From: Solirubrobacterales bacterium | GTDB lineage: Bacteria; Actinomycetota; Thermoleophilia; Solirubrobacterales; 70-9 | Assembly: GCA_021155855.1 (NCBI GenBank) | Contig: JAJNAZ010000011.1 | Location: 1 to 64,000, forward strand | DNA: 64,000 nt | Reading direction: 5' to 3' | Shown: in pieces, positions 50,390-58,342 of the stretch | Position numbering within the stretch: position 1 is the first letter of the stretch | How the letters are laid out: each line of letters opens with the position of its first letter | Translations under genes and position numbers: made by a program | Notes under the pieces: generated by a model | Databases searched by the model: none | Told to the model about the DNA's origin: nothing | Seen by the model: only the letters and a program-made list of their open reading frames with translations

Positions 50390-51678
50390 AGCTGACCGTG
50401 TTTCAGGCCGACAAGGGCGACTGCCTGTTGCTCACCGGGGCCGACGAGACCCGGGTGCTGATCGACGGCGGCCTGGCCGGCTCCTACTCGGAGCACGTCG
50501 CCGCCCGGCTCGGCGAGATCCGCGAAGCGGGCGGCCGCCTGGACGTGGTCTACGTCTCCCACATCGACGACGACCACATCTCGGGCGTCCTGCAGCTGCT
50601 CGAGGATGAGGTCGCCTGGCGCGTGCACGAGTACCAGCTGCGCGCCGGAAACCGCGATCACGAGCCGCCGGCGGTGGCCCGGCCCCCAGAGGTCGAGGAG
50701 ATCTGGCACAACGCATTCCGCGAGCAGCTGGAGGCGAACAGCGGGCCGATCGAGGAGATGCTGGCGGCCTCGGCCGCGGTGCTCAAGGCCGGCCGGCGGG
50801 CCGAACAAAAGGAGCTGGCGGCCACGTACCAAAACCTTGCCGAGGGAGTCAGCAGCGCGATCGAGCTGGCTCGACGGGTCAGCCCCGAGCAATTGGGCAT
50901 TCCGGTGAACACGCCGTTCCGAGGCAAGCTGGGCGTGCTCGGCACCAAGCCGCGGGTCAACACCCGCGGGTCGCTGCGCTTCTCGCTGCTCGGCCCGCGC
51001 AGGGAGGACCTCGAGGACCTGCGCGAGGAGTGGAACGACTGGCTGAAGGCAAACCAGGAGGCGCTGGGGCGGCTGCGGCTACGGATGGCCGCCGACCTCG
51101 AGCGGCTTGGGGCCAACGAGGTCGAGGTCCTGCGCAGGTCGCTCGAGTTGCAGGCGAGCGAGCTCGGCGCCCGCTCCAGGGTGACCACGCCCAACCTCGC
51201 CTCGTTGATGTTTCTGGTCGAGGAGTCGGGCAAGCGGGTCCTGCTCACCGGCGACGGTCACGCTCGCGAGATCCTCTCCGGGCTCGAGCACGCCCGCAAG
51301 CTGAAGCCGGGCCGGAAAATCCACGTCGACGTGCTCAAGGTTCAGCACCACGGGTCCGAGTTCAACATCGACGAGGAGTTCTGCCGGCGGGTCACCGCCG
51401 ACCATTACCTCTTCTGCGCCAACGGCGAGCACGCCAACCCGGACCCGCGCGTGCTGACCCTGATCCTCGATTCCAGGCTCGGATCAGAGGACGCCGCCCC
51501 CGACGCTTCCGCGGCGGGCGAGTTCAAGTTCTGGTTCAACAGCAGCGCCAAGACCGAGGCTGGCGACGCGGAGCACATGGAGCAGGTGGAGCGCCTGGTC
51601 AAGGACCGCGCGAAGCAAAGCGACGGCCGCTTCTCCGCCTCGTTCCTCGACGAGCACTACTTCGACCTCGAGGTCTGA
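50386..51678 (+). CDS. ComEC/Rec2-like metallo-beta-lactamase-fold hydrolase
   Basis: The start is the GTG at 50386, which overlaps the subtilase stop (GTGA). The 430 aa protein begins KLTVFQADKGDCLLLTGADE, has the metal-binding loop VVYVSHIDDDHISGVLQLLE (HxDxDH) and later RVLLTGDGHAREILSGLEHA and VDVLKVQHHGSEFNIDEEFC. These are features of MBL proteins related to the ComEC hydrolase domain. Unlike ComEC it has no membrane part and carries a helical insertion of about 150 residues (RREDLEDLREEWNDWLKANQ) between metal motifs. The C-terminus FSASFLDEHYFDL is unusual. The substrate could be a nucleic acid or a signalling nucleotide; inference. It ends the three-gene operon. Confidence 0.9.
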   Translation: MKLTVFQADKGDCLLLTGADETRVLIDGGLAGSYSEHVAARLGEIREAGGRLDVVYVSHIDDDHISGVLQLLEDEVAWRVHEYQLRAGNRDHEPPAVARPPEVEEIWHNAFREQLEANSGPIEEMLAASAAVLKAGRRAEQKELAATYQNLAEGVSSAIELARRVSPEQLGIPVNTPFRGKLGVLGTKPRVNTRGSLRFSLLGPRREDLEDLREEWNDWLKANQEALGRLRLRMAADLERLGANEVEVLRRSLELQASELGARSRVTTPNLASLMFLVEESGKRVLLTGDGHAREILSGLEHARKLKPGRKIHVDVLKVQHHGSEFNIDEEFCRRVTADHYLFCANGEHANPDPRVLTLILDSRLGSEDAAPDASAAGEFKFWFNSSAKTEAGDAEHMEQVERLVKDRAKQSDGRFSASFLDEHYFDLEV

Positions 51679-51685
51679 CGGCGTC

Positions 51686-52009
51686 TCAGGCGCCACCCGG
51701 GTCGGGAGCGTGCCCGACGACCTCGAAGTGATGCGACTCCTCGTCCCGCTCGACCAGGAAGCGATCGTCCTCGGGATAAAACACGGCGCGCTCATGGTCC
51801 TCGCCGGCGAAGCCCTTGACCGCATCGAGCGAATCCCAGAGCGTGAACATCAGGAACTCGACCTTGTCGCCGAGCTCGCGCCTCAGCATCCAGACGCCGC
51901 GATTGCCGGGGATCCGAGCGTAGCCCGCCACCCCGGTCTCCTGCATGTAGTCGGCGTATGCCTGACCGTCCTCGGCCGCGACCGCCCCCCGCCAGGTCCG
52001 AGCAATCAT
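51686..52009 (-). CDS. Antibiotic biosynthesis monooxygenase-type (ABM) protein
   Basis: The 107 aa protein reads MIARTWRGAVAAEDGQAYAD, then GNRGVWMLRRELGDKVEFLM and FTLWDSLDAVKGFAGEDHER. It is a dimeric alpha-beta-barrel ABM-type domain; the W-D-S-x-x-A-V-x-x-F-A element and the A-x-F-Y-P-E-D after it are usual. Such proteins include cofactor-free oxygenases and heme-degrading enzymes, but many have no known activity. It lies 11 bases downstream of the 118 aa gene on the same strand, so the two may be co-transcribed, and converges on the MBL gene with 7 bases between stops. Confidence 0.88.
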   Translation of the reverse strand: MIARTWRGAVAAEDGQAYADYMQETGVAGYARIPGNRGVWMLRRELGDKVEFLMFTLWDSLDAVKGFAGEDHERAVFYPEDDRFLVERDEESHHFEVVGHAPDPGGA

Positions 52010-52020
52010 TTGAAGGCTGC

Positions 52021-52377
52021 TCAGTCGAGCTCGTCGATCGCCTCCTGATAGATCCCGAGCGCCTCGCCGACACCGTCGCCGACCGCCGCGTCGACGATCC
52101 CCAGGCGCTCGACGATCTGGTCGGCACGGGTATTGATCCGCTGGAACTCCTCCTCCATGCGCAGGGCGTTCATCTGCTCCTGCGATCCGCGCACCAAAAT
52201 GAAGCCGGCGAGGTCGCCCCCGTGCGGAGCCAGGAGAACCACCTCGGAGCTCTCGATCGCGCCGGATTCCTGCTTTGCGCCGTAGTAGGCGAGCGCATCG
52301 TTGAAGACCTCCAGGCCCTTGCGCTCACGCCCTCTCACCGACGCGCCCCAACCGACGAACAAGCCTGCGTCTGCCAT
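52021..52377 (-). CDS. Conserved hypothetical protein (118 aa)
   Basis: The ATG at 52377 has AGGAGG about 8 bases upstream; the longer open frame upstream is Arg/Ser-rich noise. The protein reads ADAGLFVGWGASVRGRERKG, then LEVFNDALAYYGAKQESGAI, GDLAGFILVRGSQEQMNALR and ADQIVERLGIVDAAVGDGVG. The alternation of strands and helices suggests a ferredoxin-like dimeric barrel, comparable in size with the ABM protein next to it. I cannot name the family. No catalytic motif, signal peptide or membrane segment is visible. It probably forms a two-gene operon with the ABM gene. Confidence 0.82.
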   Translation of the reverse strand: MADAGLFVGWGASVRGRERKGLEVFNDALAYYGAKQESGAIESSEVVLLAPHGGDLAGFILVRGSQEQMNALRMEEEFQRINTRADQIVERLGIVDAAVGDGVGEALGIYQEAIDELD

Positions 52378-52530
52378 CTCTTTCCTCCTCGCGTAACCCG
52401 TCCTTCGATGCCGGTGTAGGTCTAACCGACCGGGACCGTGAGCGCAAGGGGTCGCGATGCGTGCGGCGGCAACGTCGAGCCCGCCTCCTCGAGGAGATCG
52501 TCTCCGCCTGAGCCCTGGGGGCGATGGCCG

Positions 52531-52560
52531 GACGGGAGCTCGCCGGGGCGAGCTCCCGTC
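52531..52560. terminator. Strong hairpin after the DUF7144 gene
   Basis: GACGGGAGCTCGCC pairs with GGCGAGCTCCCGTC, a 13-14 bp GC-rich stem with a very short loop, just 8 bases after the stop at 52568 on the minus strand. No T tract follows, as is common in GC-rich actinobacteria. Confidence 0.6.
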
Positions 52561-52567
52561 CCGCGAC

Positions 52568-52948
52568 TCAGACCGCCGTCCGCTCGTCCTCTCCGTAGAC
52601 GATGATCCCGTGCACGACGTAGACGCAGAGCGCGAACATCGCGAGCGACCACCAGGGGAAGGCCCCGCCAATCGAAAGCAGGGCGGCGATCGCGCCGAGG
52701 CTTCCGCCGATGATGCCGACCACGCGGCCGTAGGTGTTGCCCGACATGAGGGAGAACCCTCCGGTGAGCTGAATCACGCCAAGGATGATCAGGACCCAAC
52801 CAAGGGTGCTCAGGTTGTCGAGGATGTACCTCGTGTCGTCGACGAAGATGTTCGCATCGTCCAGGGCACCGATGCCGTAGATGATGTTGAGCACTCCCAG
52901 CAGCAGCAGCATCGTTGCTGCGAATACGACCCGGCCCGTGCCTCTCAC
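52568..52948 (-). CDS. DUF7144-type four-helix membrane protein (126 aa)
   Basis: Four hydrophobic helices are visible: VVFAATMLLLLGVLNIIYG, LGWVLIILGVIQLTGGFSLM, VVGIIGGSLGAIAALLSIGG and WWSLAMFALCVYVVHGIIVY. The extracytoplasmic segment DANIFVDDTRYILDNLSTLG between helices 1 and 2 and the N-T-Y-G-R loop are typical of the actinobacterial family annotated as DUF7144. The ATG at 52948 gives a normal length. Its function is not known; related proteins often sit next to stress or signalling genes. A strong hairpin follows the stop, so the gene is probably monocistronic. Confidence 0.82.
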   Translation of the reverse strand: MRGTGRVVFAATMLLLLGVLNIIYGIGALDDANIFVDDTRYILDNLSTLGWVLIILGVIQLTGGFSLMSGNTYGRVVGIIGGSLGAIAALLSIGGAFPWWSLAMFALCVYVVHGIIVYGEDERTAV

Positions 52949-53045
52949 TTGAGACTCCTTCCGTCAGTCGGTCGCGCCCTTGCGACCTGATCTCACCGCC
53001 GACCCTACGCCACCGGGGTGCAGCATCCTGCCTCGAGCGAGCACA

Positions 53046-53080
53046 ACCCCCCATTCGGGGGGTGAGGCCACTTCGTGGCC
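53046..53080. repeat. Two adjacent perfect hairpins
   Basis: A CCCCCC attc GGGGGG palindrome (53046-53063) and GGCCAC ttc GTGGCC (53066-53080) stand side by side between the end of the secreted-protein gene and the start of the DUF7144 gene. They may terminate the upstream transcript or protect its 3' end. Confidence 0.5.
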
Positions 53081-53197
53081 GCCGCGGTGGCGCTCTCGCA
53101 CCGTGCTCGATAATGAGCACCGTGTCCGGATTCCGCCGTCGCGGCGATGTTCGCGTGCCGATCGCGGCGGACGAGGGTCGCCAGCCGATCGTCCCGG

Positions 53198-54784
53198 CTA
53201 CGGCAGGATCCGCGCGGTCTTCTTCTTCGAGCGCTTGTTCGTGTACGGATAGCCGCGCTGGTTCGGCGTCTTGGCGAAGAAGTAGGTCTTTCCGGCGCGC
53301 CTCGGCCGAAAGCCCTCGCGCGCCCGGCCGCCCTCGCCGGTCCGGTCGCAGCCGACCTTGTCCCTGCCCGGTCGCTCGGCGTAGAAGCAGACCCGGCGAT
53401 CCTCCTTCCACTTGCCGCGGAGGATGGCGACGATGCGCATCTTCTTGTTCTTTTCGAGCTTGCCCTTCGGCTTCAGCTCGAGCCGGATGCGCGGCGCGAC
53501 TCGAAGCTCGATGCTCTTCCTGATCAGCGTCTCGGGGCCGACCCAATAGGTCGCGAATACCGTGCGACTGGAGGCGGCACGGATCTTCACCCCCGCCCGA
53601 CCCGCGGCGTCTGTGATCGCCCCGGGCTCGATCACGCGCTCTCGTCCCGAACCGTCAGGAATGGTGCGTGAGAAGCAGACCGCGGCACCGGCGAGCGGCT
53701 CGCCCGCGGGTCCGAACACCCGGGCGGACGCCTTCCGGGCTCGTCCCTGCCGGGTCTGCGCAGCCGCGGTGCGCTTGCCCGGCCACTCGAGCGTCAGAGT
53801 CTGGCCGGCGCTGGTCGGCGGGCTCGGGTTCGAGGCGCAGCCGTTCAGGACCCGCAGCTCACGGGGCTCCGAGCAGGTGCGATTTGCCGTCCCGTCGGTC
53901 GAGTAGTCCTCGGCGCAGACTTGGACCGTGTTCTGCCCGTTGCGCCACGGCGCTGCGGCGGTGTTGACGGCCGTCGCCCCGGCCAGCGTCGGGCTGCAGG
54001 GCTTGAAGGCGAGCGCGAAGCCGTTGCCGAGCGTGCAGTTGCCGGAGGAGGCGCCCGCGCTCTCGCCGTTGGCGAGCACCAGCACGCGGGCGACGCCGGA
54101 CCCGGCGTCGCCGGTATCGAAAGCGACGGTCTGCGCACCGGTCTGGATCGGCGCTTCGAACAGCGAACCCCCGGTCAGACCGAGCGTTGGCGCGCCGGGA
54201 TCCTGGAGCGTGTAGGTGACGTTCTTGAGCTTCGCCTCGGGGTTTGCGGGCGGGTTGGCGGCGCATGCGCCGCCGTCCGTCTGGCAGCTCAGCCGAACGC
54301 CGAACCTGCGCACGTCGCCGCTGACGCTGAAGTCGCTGAAGGAATTCTGGAGCTGGGCGCCGCCGTTGATGATGTCGAGCTCGGGATCGGCGTCGGTGTC
54401 GCCTACCACGGACGGAAAGTAGCCGCCGCTCTGGTCGGCGCCGGCCGCCGCGTAGTCGATCCGGGCGACGCTGATCCCGTCCGGACGCTCGGCGAGCCAA
54501 CGGCCCTCGGCCCCCTGCGCCCCGGGATTGCCGGCGTTGTGGCTGACCCGAAGCCCGTTGAAGGCGCCGCAGTTGTTGGTGAGGTCGAAGACGGTCTCGT
54601 TACCGAAGCGCTCGAACGGCCCCTTGTCGCCGGCCGCGGTCACTCCCTCGGCACAGAAGCGGGCGACGTAGGTACCGGCGGCCGCCTGCGAGGCGAACGC
54701 CGCGGCGAGTGCGAACGAGCAGATCAGTGCGGCGATCAGTGCTGGACGATGAACGCGGCTTGGGCGAGTTACGAGGACACGCAT
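53198..54784 (-). CDS. Secreted beta-rich protein of unknown function (528 aa)
   Basis: The ATG at 54784 has AGGGAGA upstream and opens a signal peptide (ALIAALICSFALAAAFASQA). The mature part is cysteine-bearing and beta-rich: AGTYVARFCAEGVTAAGDKG, DLTNNCGAFNGLRVSHNAG, then GVARVLVLANGESAGASSGN and QNTVQVCAEDYSTDGTANRT. The last 190 residues contain an Ig-like or CNA-B-like segment (ARVFGPAGEPLAGAAVCFSR and GAITDAAGRAGVKIRAASS) and a basic tail with GKTYFFAKTPNQRGYPYTNK. Large secreted proteins of this layout are numerous in Solirubrobacterales, and none has a known role. Longer starts upstream would remove the signal peptide and are not preferred. Confidence 0.82.
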   Translation of the reverse strand: MRVLVTRPSRVHRPALIAALICSFALAAAFASQAAAGTYVARFCAEGVTAAGDKGPFERFGNETVFDLTNNCGAFNGLRVSHNAGNPGAQGAEGRWLAERPDGISVARIDYAAAGADQSGGYFPSVVGDTDADPELDIINGGAQLQNSFSDFSVSGDVRRFGVRLSCQTDGGACAANPPANPEAKLKNVTYTLQDPGAPTLGLTGGSLFEAPIQTGAQTVAFDTGDAGSGVARVLVLANGESAGASSGNCTLGNGFALAFKPCSPTLAGATAVNTAAAPWRNGQNTVQVCAEDYSTDGTANRTCSEPRELRVLNGCASNPSPPTSAGQTLTLEWPGKRTAAAQTRQGRARKASARVFGPAGEPLAGAAVCFSRTIPDGSGRERVIEPGAITDAAGRAGVKIRAASSRTVFATYWVGPETLIRKSIELRVAPRIRLELKPKGKLEKNKKMRIVAILRGKWKEDRRVCFYAERPGRDKVGCDRTGEGGRAREGFRPRRAGKTYFFAKTPNQRGYPYTNKRSKKKTARILP

Positions 54785-54962
54785 GGATCTCCCTTTTTGA
54801 CCTCGGATGACATCCTGACCAGCCTTCGCGGGGCGCACGAAGGCTACGAACTCCGCGGCAACCGTGACCGGGGTAGGCCGTCTCGGGAAGAAAATTGCAA
54901 CGCTCGGCTTCTGGTGATCGGGTTTTCCGGGCTGGGCAGCACGAACGGCGACCTGGACCAGG

Positions 54963-55199
54963 CTAGTCAATCCCTTGGCTCAGCACCGAGCGGCGCTCGA
55001 CGAACTCCTCGCGCGACATCTCACCACGTGCATAGCGCTCCTCGAGCACCCGTAGCGCGGTCGTGCCTCCGGCCCCGGTCGGACCGCGGGGATGCCCTCG
55101 GATCAGCGCGACGATCGCGATGATCAGGAGCGTCCAGAAGGCGATCGAGGCGAGCGCCACCAGCCAGCCCCAGCCGTCGAGCCACATGTGGGCGGTCAC
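54963..55199 (-). CDS. SHOCT-domain membrane peptide (78 aa)
   Basis: One membrane helix (WLVALASIAFWTLLIIAIVA) is followed by a linker and a C-terminal SHOCT motif, ALRVLEERYARGEMSREEFV. This is the common short actinobacterial arrangement. Its start overlaps the stop of the PspC gene by 4 bases, so the two are translated together. It may help assemble or regulate the membrane stress partner. The function is not established. Confidence 0.9.
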   Translation of the reverse strand: MTAHMWLDGWGWLVALASIAFWTLLIIAIVALIRGHPRGPTGAGGTTALRVLEERYARGEMSREEFVERRSVLSQGID

Positions 55200-55489
55200 C
55201 CGACGCGCTCCAGGTCTGCGCGGATCCGGTCCAGCTGCTCGGCGTTGATCTCGCCCCTGGCAAAGCGCTCCTCGGCGATCTGAAGGGCGGGGGGCGTCGG
55301 GGTGCCCGAGGGCAGCACGATCCAGAGCACGACATAGGCGACTGCGCCGAGCCCGCCGAAGAGCAGAGAGAGCGCCCAGATCACTCGGATCAGCGTCGCA
55401 TCGACCCCGTAGTGCTCGGCGATCCCGCCCGCTACGCCGGCGATCACCCGGTCGCTTTTCGAGCGCATGAACTGGCTGCTCGCGGCCAT
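55196..55489 (-). CDS. PspC-domain membrane protein with SHOCT-like tail (97 aa)
   Basis: The N-terminus SKSDRVIAGVAGGIAEHYGV and the helix RVIWALSLLFGGLGAVAYVV LW define a PspC domain, here short. The C-terminus ALQIAEERFARGEINAEQLD is SHOCT-like and echoes the tail of the next gene. A GAGGAGGG lies upstream of the ATG at 55489. PspC proteins take part in the phage-shock or envelope-stress response at the inner membrane. Together with the overlapping SHOCT gene it forms a two-gene operon; no pspA is near. Confidence 0.9.
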   Translation of the reverse strand: MAASSQFMRSKSDRVIAGVAGGIAEHYGVDATLIRVIWALSLLFGGLGAVAYVVLWIVLPSGTPTPPALQIAEERFARGEINAEQLDRIRADLERVG

Positions 55490-55621
55490 CGTTCGGCCCT
55501 CCTCGAAGCGAAGTTTATGCCGTTCCCCGCCCTAGCGTTTCACCTCCTCGACGAACCCAGCGGTTGTTCGCCAGCCCGTCGCCGCAATCACGCCTTCGCT
55601 ACTGCTGAACGCGTCAGCCCG

Positions 55622-56077
55622 TCAGAGCGCGAAGCCGAGCTGGCCGCGAATCGCCCCGTCGGGGAATTCCGCGTTGTGCACGTTGACGTAGTACTTCTCC
55701 GGCGCCTTCCTGAGCTTCTTCGCGATCCGCTTGCGGATCTTCTCGCAGCCCTCCGCGGTCTCGCCCGGAACGCCGTTCGCATCCTCGAACAGGGTGACCT
55801 TGATCGGCCCGTCCACGCCCTTGGCGCCCTTGTGGATGTGGGCCGCTGTGGGCGGCTCAATCTTCTCCCAGCTGAGCTCGAAGCAGAGCTTGCGCTTGCT
55901 CGGCTTCTTCACGGCCATGAACACCTCGCCGCGGCCGTTCTTGTCGCCGTCGCCAACCTCCTCGTTGCCCTTCAGCTTCGCTGAGAGCTGCGTCGCGGCC
56001 GCCCCGGAGAGCGCCGGGACCATTAGCCCGACCGCCCCGAGCGCAAGCAGCGCCAGAATGGGCTTTGACCTCGTCAT
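55622..56077 (-). CDS. Secreted CHRD-domain protein (151 aa)
   Basis: A signal peptide (ILALLALGAVGLMVPALSGA) is followed by a CHRD domain: TQLSAKLKGNEEVGDGDKNG, RGEVFMAVKKPSKRKLCFEL, AAHIHKGAKGVDGPIKVTLF and YYVNVHNAEFPDGAIRGQLG. The H-I-H and Y-V-N-V-H-x-x-x-F/P-x-G-x-I-R-G elements are hallmarks. AAGGAGG lies upstream of the ATG. CHRD domains were described in chordin; in bacteria they are exported, and their role is not known. The gene stands alone. Confidence 0.93.
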   Translation of the reverse strand: MTRSKPILALLALGAVGLMVPALSGAAATQLSAKLKGNEEVGDGDKNGRGEVFMAVKKPSKRKLCFELSWEKIEPPTAAHIHKGAKGVDGPIKVTLFEDANGVPGETAEGCEKIRKRIAKKLRKAPEKYYVNVHNAEFPDGAIRGQLGFAL

Positions 56078-56179
56078 TCCTCTACCTCCTTCAGATCACG
56101 CTCATCTGCTGCCCTAACACCCTAGGTGCCACGGAGGATCGGTACCTGACGCCGCGCTCGCGCTAACGCTTCGCCGGAG

Positions 56180-57550
56180 TTACTTCAACACCCTGATCAG
56201 CTTCTTGTTGACGAACTCCTCGATGCCGTATCGGCCGAGCTCCCTGCCGAAGCCCGATCGCTTAACGCCGCCGAACGGCAGTTCGGCACCGTCGGCGCCC
56301 ACGCCGTTGACGTAGACCATCCCCGTCTCGAGGCCGTCCGCCACCCGGAGGGCCTGTTGCGGATCGTCGGAGAAGACGTACGAGCCGAGTCCGAACGGCG
56401 TGTCGTTCGCCAGTTCGATCGCCTCCTCCTCGGAGCCGACCCGGAACACGCTCGCGACCGGCCCGAAGAACTCCTCGCGGTAGGCATCGTTCTCCGGAGT
56501 GACCCCGACCAGCACGGTGCTCGAGAAGTAGTTGTCCTTTCGATCCCCACCGGCGGCTATCTCCGCGCCCTGGGCGACCGCCCGATCAAGCTGATCCTGA
56601 AGGGTCTCCGCAGCAGTCGCTGACGAAAGCGGTCCCATCTCGGCGTCCTCGGACATCGGATCACCGGGCTCTGCGGCAGTCATCGTGGCCGTGAACTTCT
56701 CGATGAAATCGTCGTATAGCTCGTCAGCGACGATGAACCGCTTCGCGGCATTGCAGGACTGGCCGGTGTTGTCGAGGCGTCCGGCGACCGCGGCCTCGAC
56801 CGCTTCATCCAAATCCTCGGCTCCCAGGAGGATGAACGGATCAGACCCGCCGAGCTCGAGCACGACCTTCTTCAGGTTGCGCCCGGCGATCTCCGCGACC
56901 GCGGCTCCGGCCCGCTCGGAGCCGGTCAGCGAAACGCCCTGGATTCGCGGATCGGCGATCACGTCGGCGATCTGATCATTCGAGGCGAGGATGGTCTGGT
57001 AGGCGCCGTCGGGGAAGCCGGCGTCCGCGAACATCGTCTGAATTGCCTCCGCCGACTCGGGGCACTGGTGCGCCGGCTTGAGCAGGATCGTGTTGCCCAC
57101 GACGAGGTTCGGCGCCGCGAAACGGGCGACCTGGTAGTAGGGGAAGTTCCAGGGCATGATTCCCAGGAGGGGGCCGACCGACGTCCGACGGATCAGGGCC
57201 GTGCCGTCGCCCGCCAGCAGCGAGATCGGCTCGTCCTTGAGAAAGTCCTCCGCGTTGTCGGCGTAGAAGCCGTAGATGTCGGCGCAGAAGTCCACCTCGC
57301 CGAGGGCCTGCTCCATCGGCTTGCCCATCTCCCGCACGGCGATCTCAGCCAGCCTCTCCCGGCGCTCGGAGTGAAGCTCGGCCACCCGCTTTACAAACGA
57401 GGCCCGCTCGGAGACCGAGGTCTTCAACCCCCAGTTCCGGTGGGCGTCGTCCGCCGCCGCGATCGCTGCCGAAAGGTCCTCGTCGGAGATCTGCGGATAC
57501 TCCTTGACGGTCTCGCCGGTTGCCGGGTTAACGACTGAATACTTGCTCAT
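56180..57550 (-). CDS. NAD(P)-dependent succinate-semialdehyde dehydrogenase-like aldehyde dehydrogenase
   Basis: The 456 aa protein has the aldehyde dehydrogenase active site: Glu in KKVVLELGGSDPFILLGAED and Cys in LDNTGQSCNAAKRFIVADEL. The cofactor region is PLLGIMPWNFPYYQVARFAA and LLKPAHQCPESAEAIQTMFA, and the C-terminus PFGGVKRSGFGRELGRYGIE is standard. The branch fits NAD-dependent succinate-semialdehyde dehydrogenases of the YneI/GabD-like group, which lack the longer N-terminus. The ATG has GAGGAG upstream. The reaction is probably oxidation of succinate semialdehyde to succinate in the cytoplasm. No gabT is adjacent. Confidence 0.92.
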   Translation of the reverse strand: MSKYSVVNPATGETVKEYPQISDEDLSAAIAAADDAHRNWGLKTSVSERASFVKRVAELHSERRERLAEIAVREMGKPMEQALGEVDFCADIYGFYADNAEDFLKDEPISLLAGDGTALIRRTSVGPLLGIMPWNFPYYQVARFAAPNLVVGNTILLKPAHQCPESAEAIQTMFADAGFPDGAYQTILASNDQIADVIADPRIQGVSLTGSERAGAAVAEIAGRNLKKVVLELGGSDPFILLGAEDLDEAVEAAVAGRLDNTGQSCNAAKRFIVADELYDDFIEKFTATMTAAEPGDPMSEDAEMGPLSSATAAETLQDQLDRAVAQGAEIAAGGDRKDNYFSSTVLVGVTPENDAYREEFFGPVASVFRVGSEEEAIELANDTPFGLGSYVFSDDPQQALRVADGLETGMVYVNGVGADGAELPFGGVKRSGFGRELGRYGIEEFVNKKLIRVLK

Positions 57551-57643
57551 CTTGCTGCACTCCTCATGCGGTCGCGTGCCGTTGCCGCTGATTGCCTGAT
57601 CGTCTACCCCAGGCTACCCGCTGCCCGCGTACTAGTCCGTCCC

Positions 57644-57757
57644 GTGACTCAGAGCGTGCTCGTCTTGGGAGGCGGGGTCGCTGGAATGAGCGCCGCCCGC
57701 GAGCTCGCGGAGCGGGACTTCGAGGCCGTCGTCCTCGGCTACGACGACCCTCGGCAC
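57644..57757 (+). pseudogene. N-terminal remnant of a FAD-dependent amine oxidase-like gene
   Basis: A GTG at 57644 opens a frame reading TQSVLVLGGGVAGMSAAREL AERDFEAVVL, which is a Rossmann FAD-binding beta-alpha-beta (GxGxxG with A-x-E-L-A-x-R). The homology stops after about 37 codons, where the frame runs into the C-terminus of the opposite-strand methyltransferase and ends at 57802. It is the start of a flavin oxidoreductase (phytoene desaturase/amine oxidase type) left after a deletion. No downstream part is visible in any frame. Confidence 0.6.
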
Positions 57758-58269
57758 GGTCGCCGAAGGCGCGGTAGCCAGCGAGGGACCTCAGCACAGT
57801 AGGCCTCGTACTCGGCGCCGTACGTCGTCCGCAGGGTCGGCTCCTCATAGACGCGCACGAACGCCACGAACGCCAGCCCGACGAGCGCTGCATACCCAGC
57901 TGCGGCGGCGCTGCCGAAGAACAGCGCCTGGCCCGCGATCACTGCCAGTACCGCGAGATACATCGGGTTCCGAACGAACCCGTAGACACCGCCGACCACG
58001 AGCCGCTCGGTGGGAGCCACCGGGGCCGGGGTACCGAGCCCCTCCAGCGCGAACCGCGCGAAGGCGTGCAGCAGGAAGGCGATCCCGAGCAGGCCCAAGA
58101 CCGCGCCGAACGCCCGCAACGGGGCCGGCAGGTGCTCGCCTACCTCCCACCCCGTGAGCAGACCGGGCACAACGCCGGCTACGAAGCCTGGCGCCAGCGC
58201 AAAGAACACGGCTGACCCGAGAATCGCATTCCCCTTGCGTTTGCGATCTTGGGCATTCGGCTCGACCAC
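57739..58269 (-). CDS. Isoprenylcysteine carboxyl methyltransferase-like (ICMT/PEMT) membrane protein
   Basis: The start is probably the GTG at 58269 (VVEPNAQDRKRKGNAIL), because sequence upstream is Arg/Ser-rich and lacks homology. The 176 aa protein has four hydrophobic helices, with the conserved C-terminal block GVYGFVRNPMYLAVLAVIAG, FVAFVRVYEEPTLRTTYGAE and YEAYCAEVPRWLPRLR. R-N-P-M-Y and E-E-P-x-L-x-x-x-Y-G-x-x-Y are the SAM-binding and catalytic signature of the ICMT/PEMT superfamily. The substrate in bacteria is unknown. Its C-terminus overlaps the FAD remnant on the other strand. Confidence 0.88.
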   Translation of the reverse strand: MVEPNAQDRKRKGNAILGSAVFFALAPGFVAGVVPGLLTGWEVGEHLPAPLRAFGAVLGLLGIAFLLHAFARFALEGLGTPAPVAPTERLVVGGVYGFVRNPMYLAVLAVIAGQALFFGSAAAAGYAALVGLAFVAFVRVYEEPTLRTTYGAEYEAYCAEVPRWLPRLRRPCRGSS

Positions 58270-58342
58270 GGGAGGGTTACTCCCTTCTACTCGTAACACG
58301 AGCGGAGCGAGGTCTGGCCGGGGCGAGCCTCCGCCTGAGGCG

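Noticed and set aside
45387-51678. CBASS or Thoeris system
   Set aside because: There is no CD-NTase or ThsA-type SIR2 gene next to the patatin or TIR genes, so neither named system fits.
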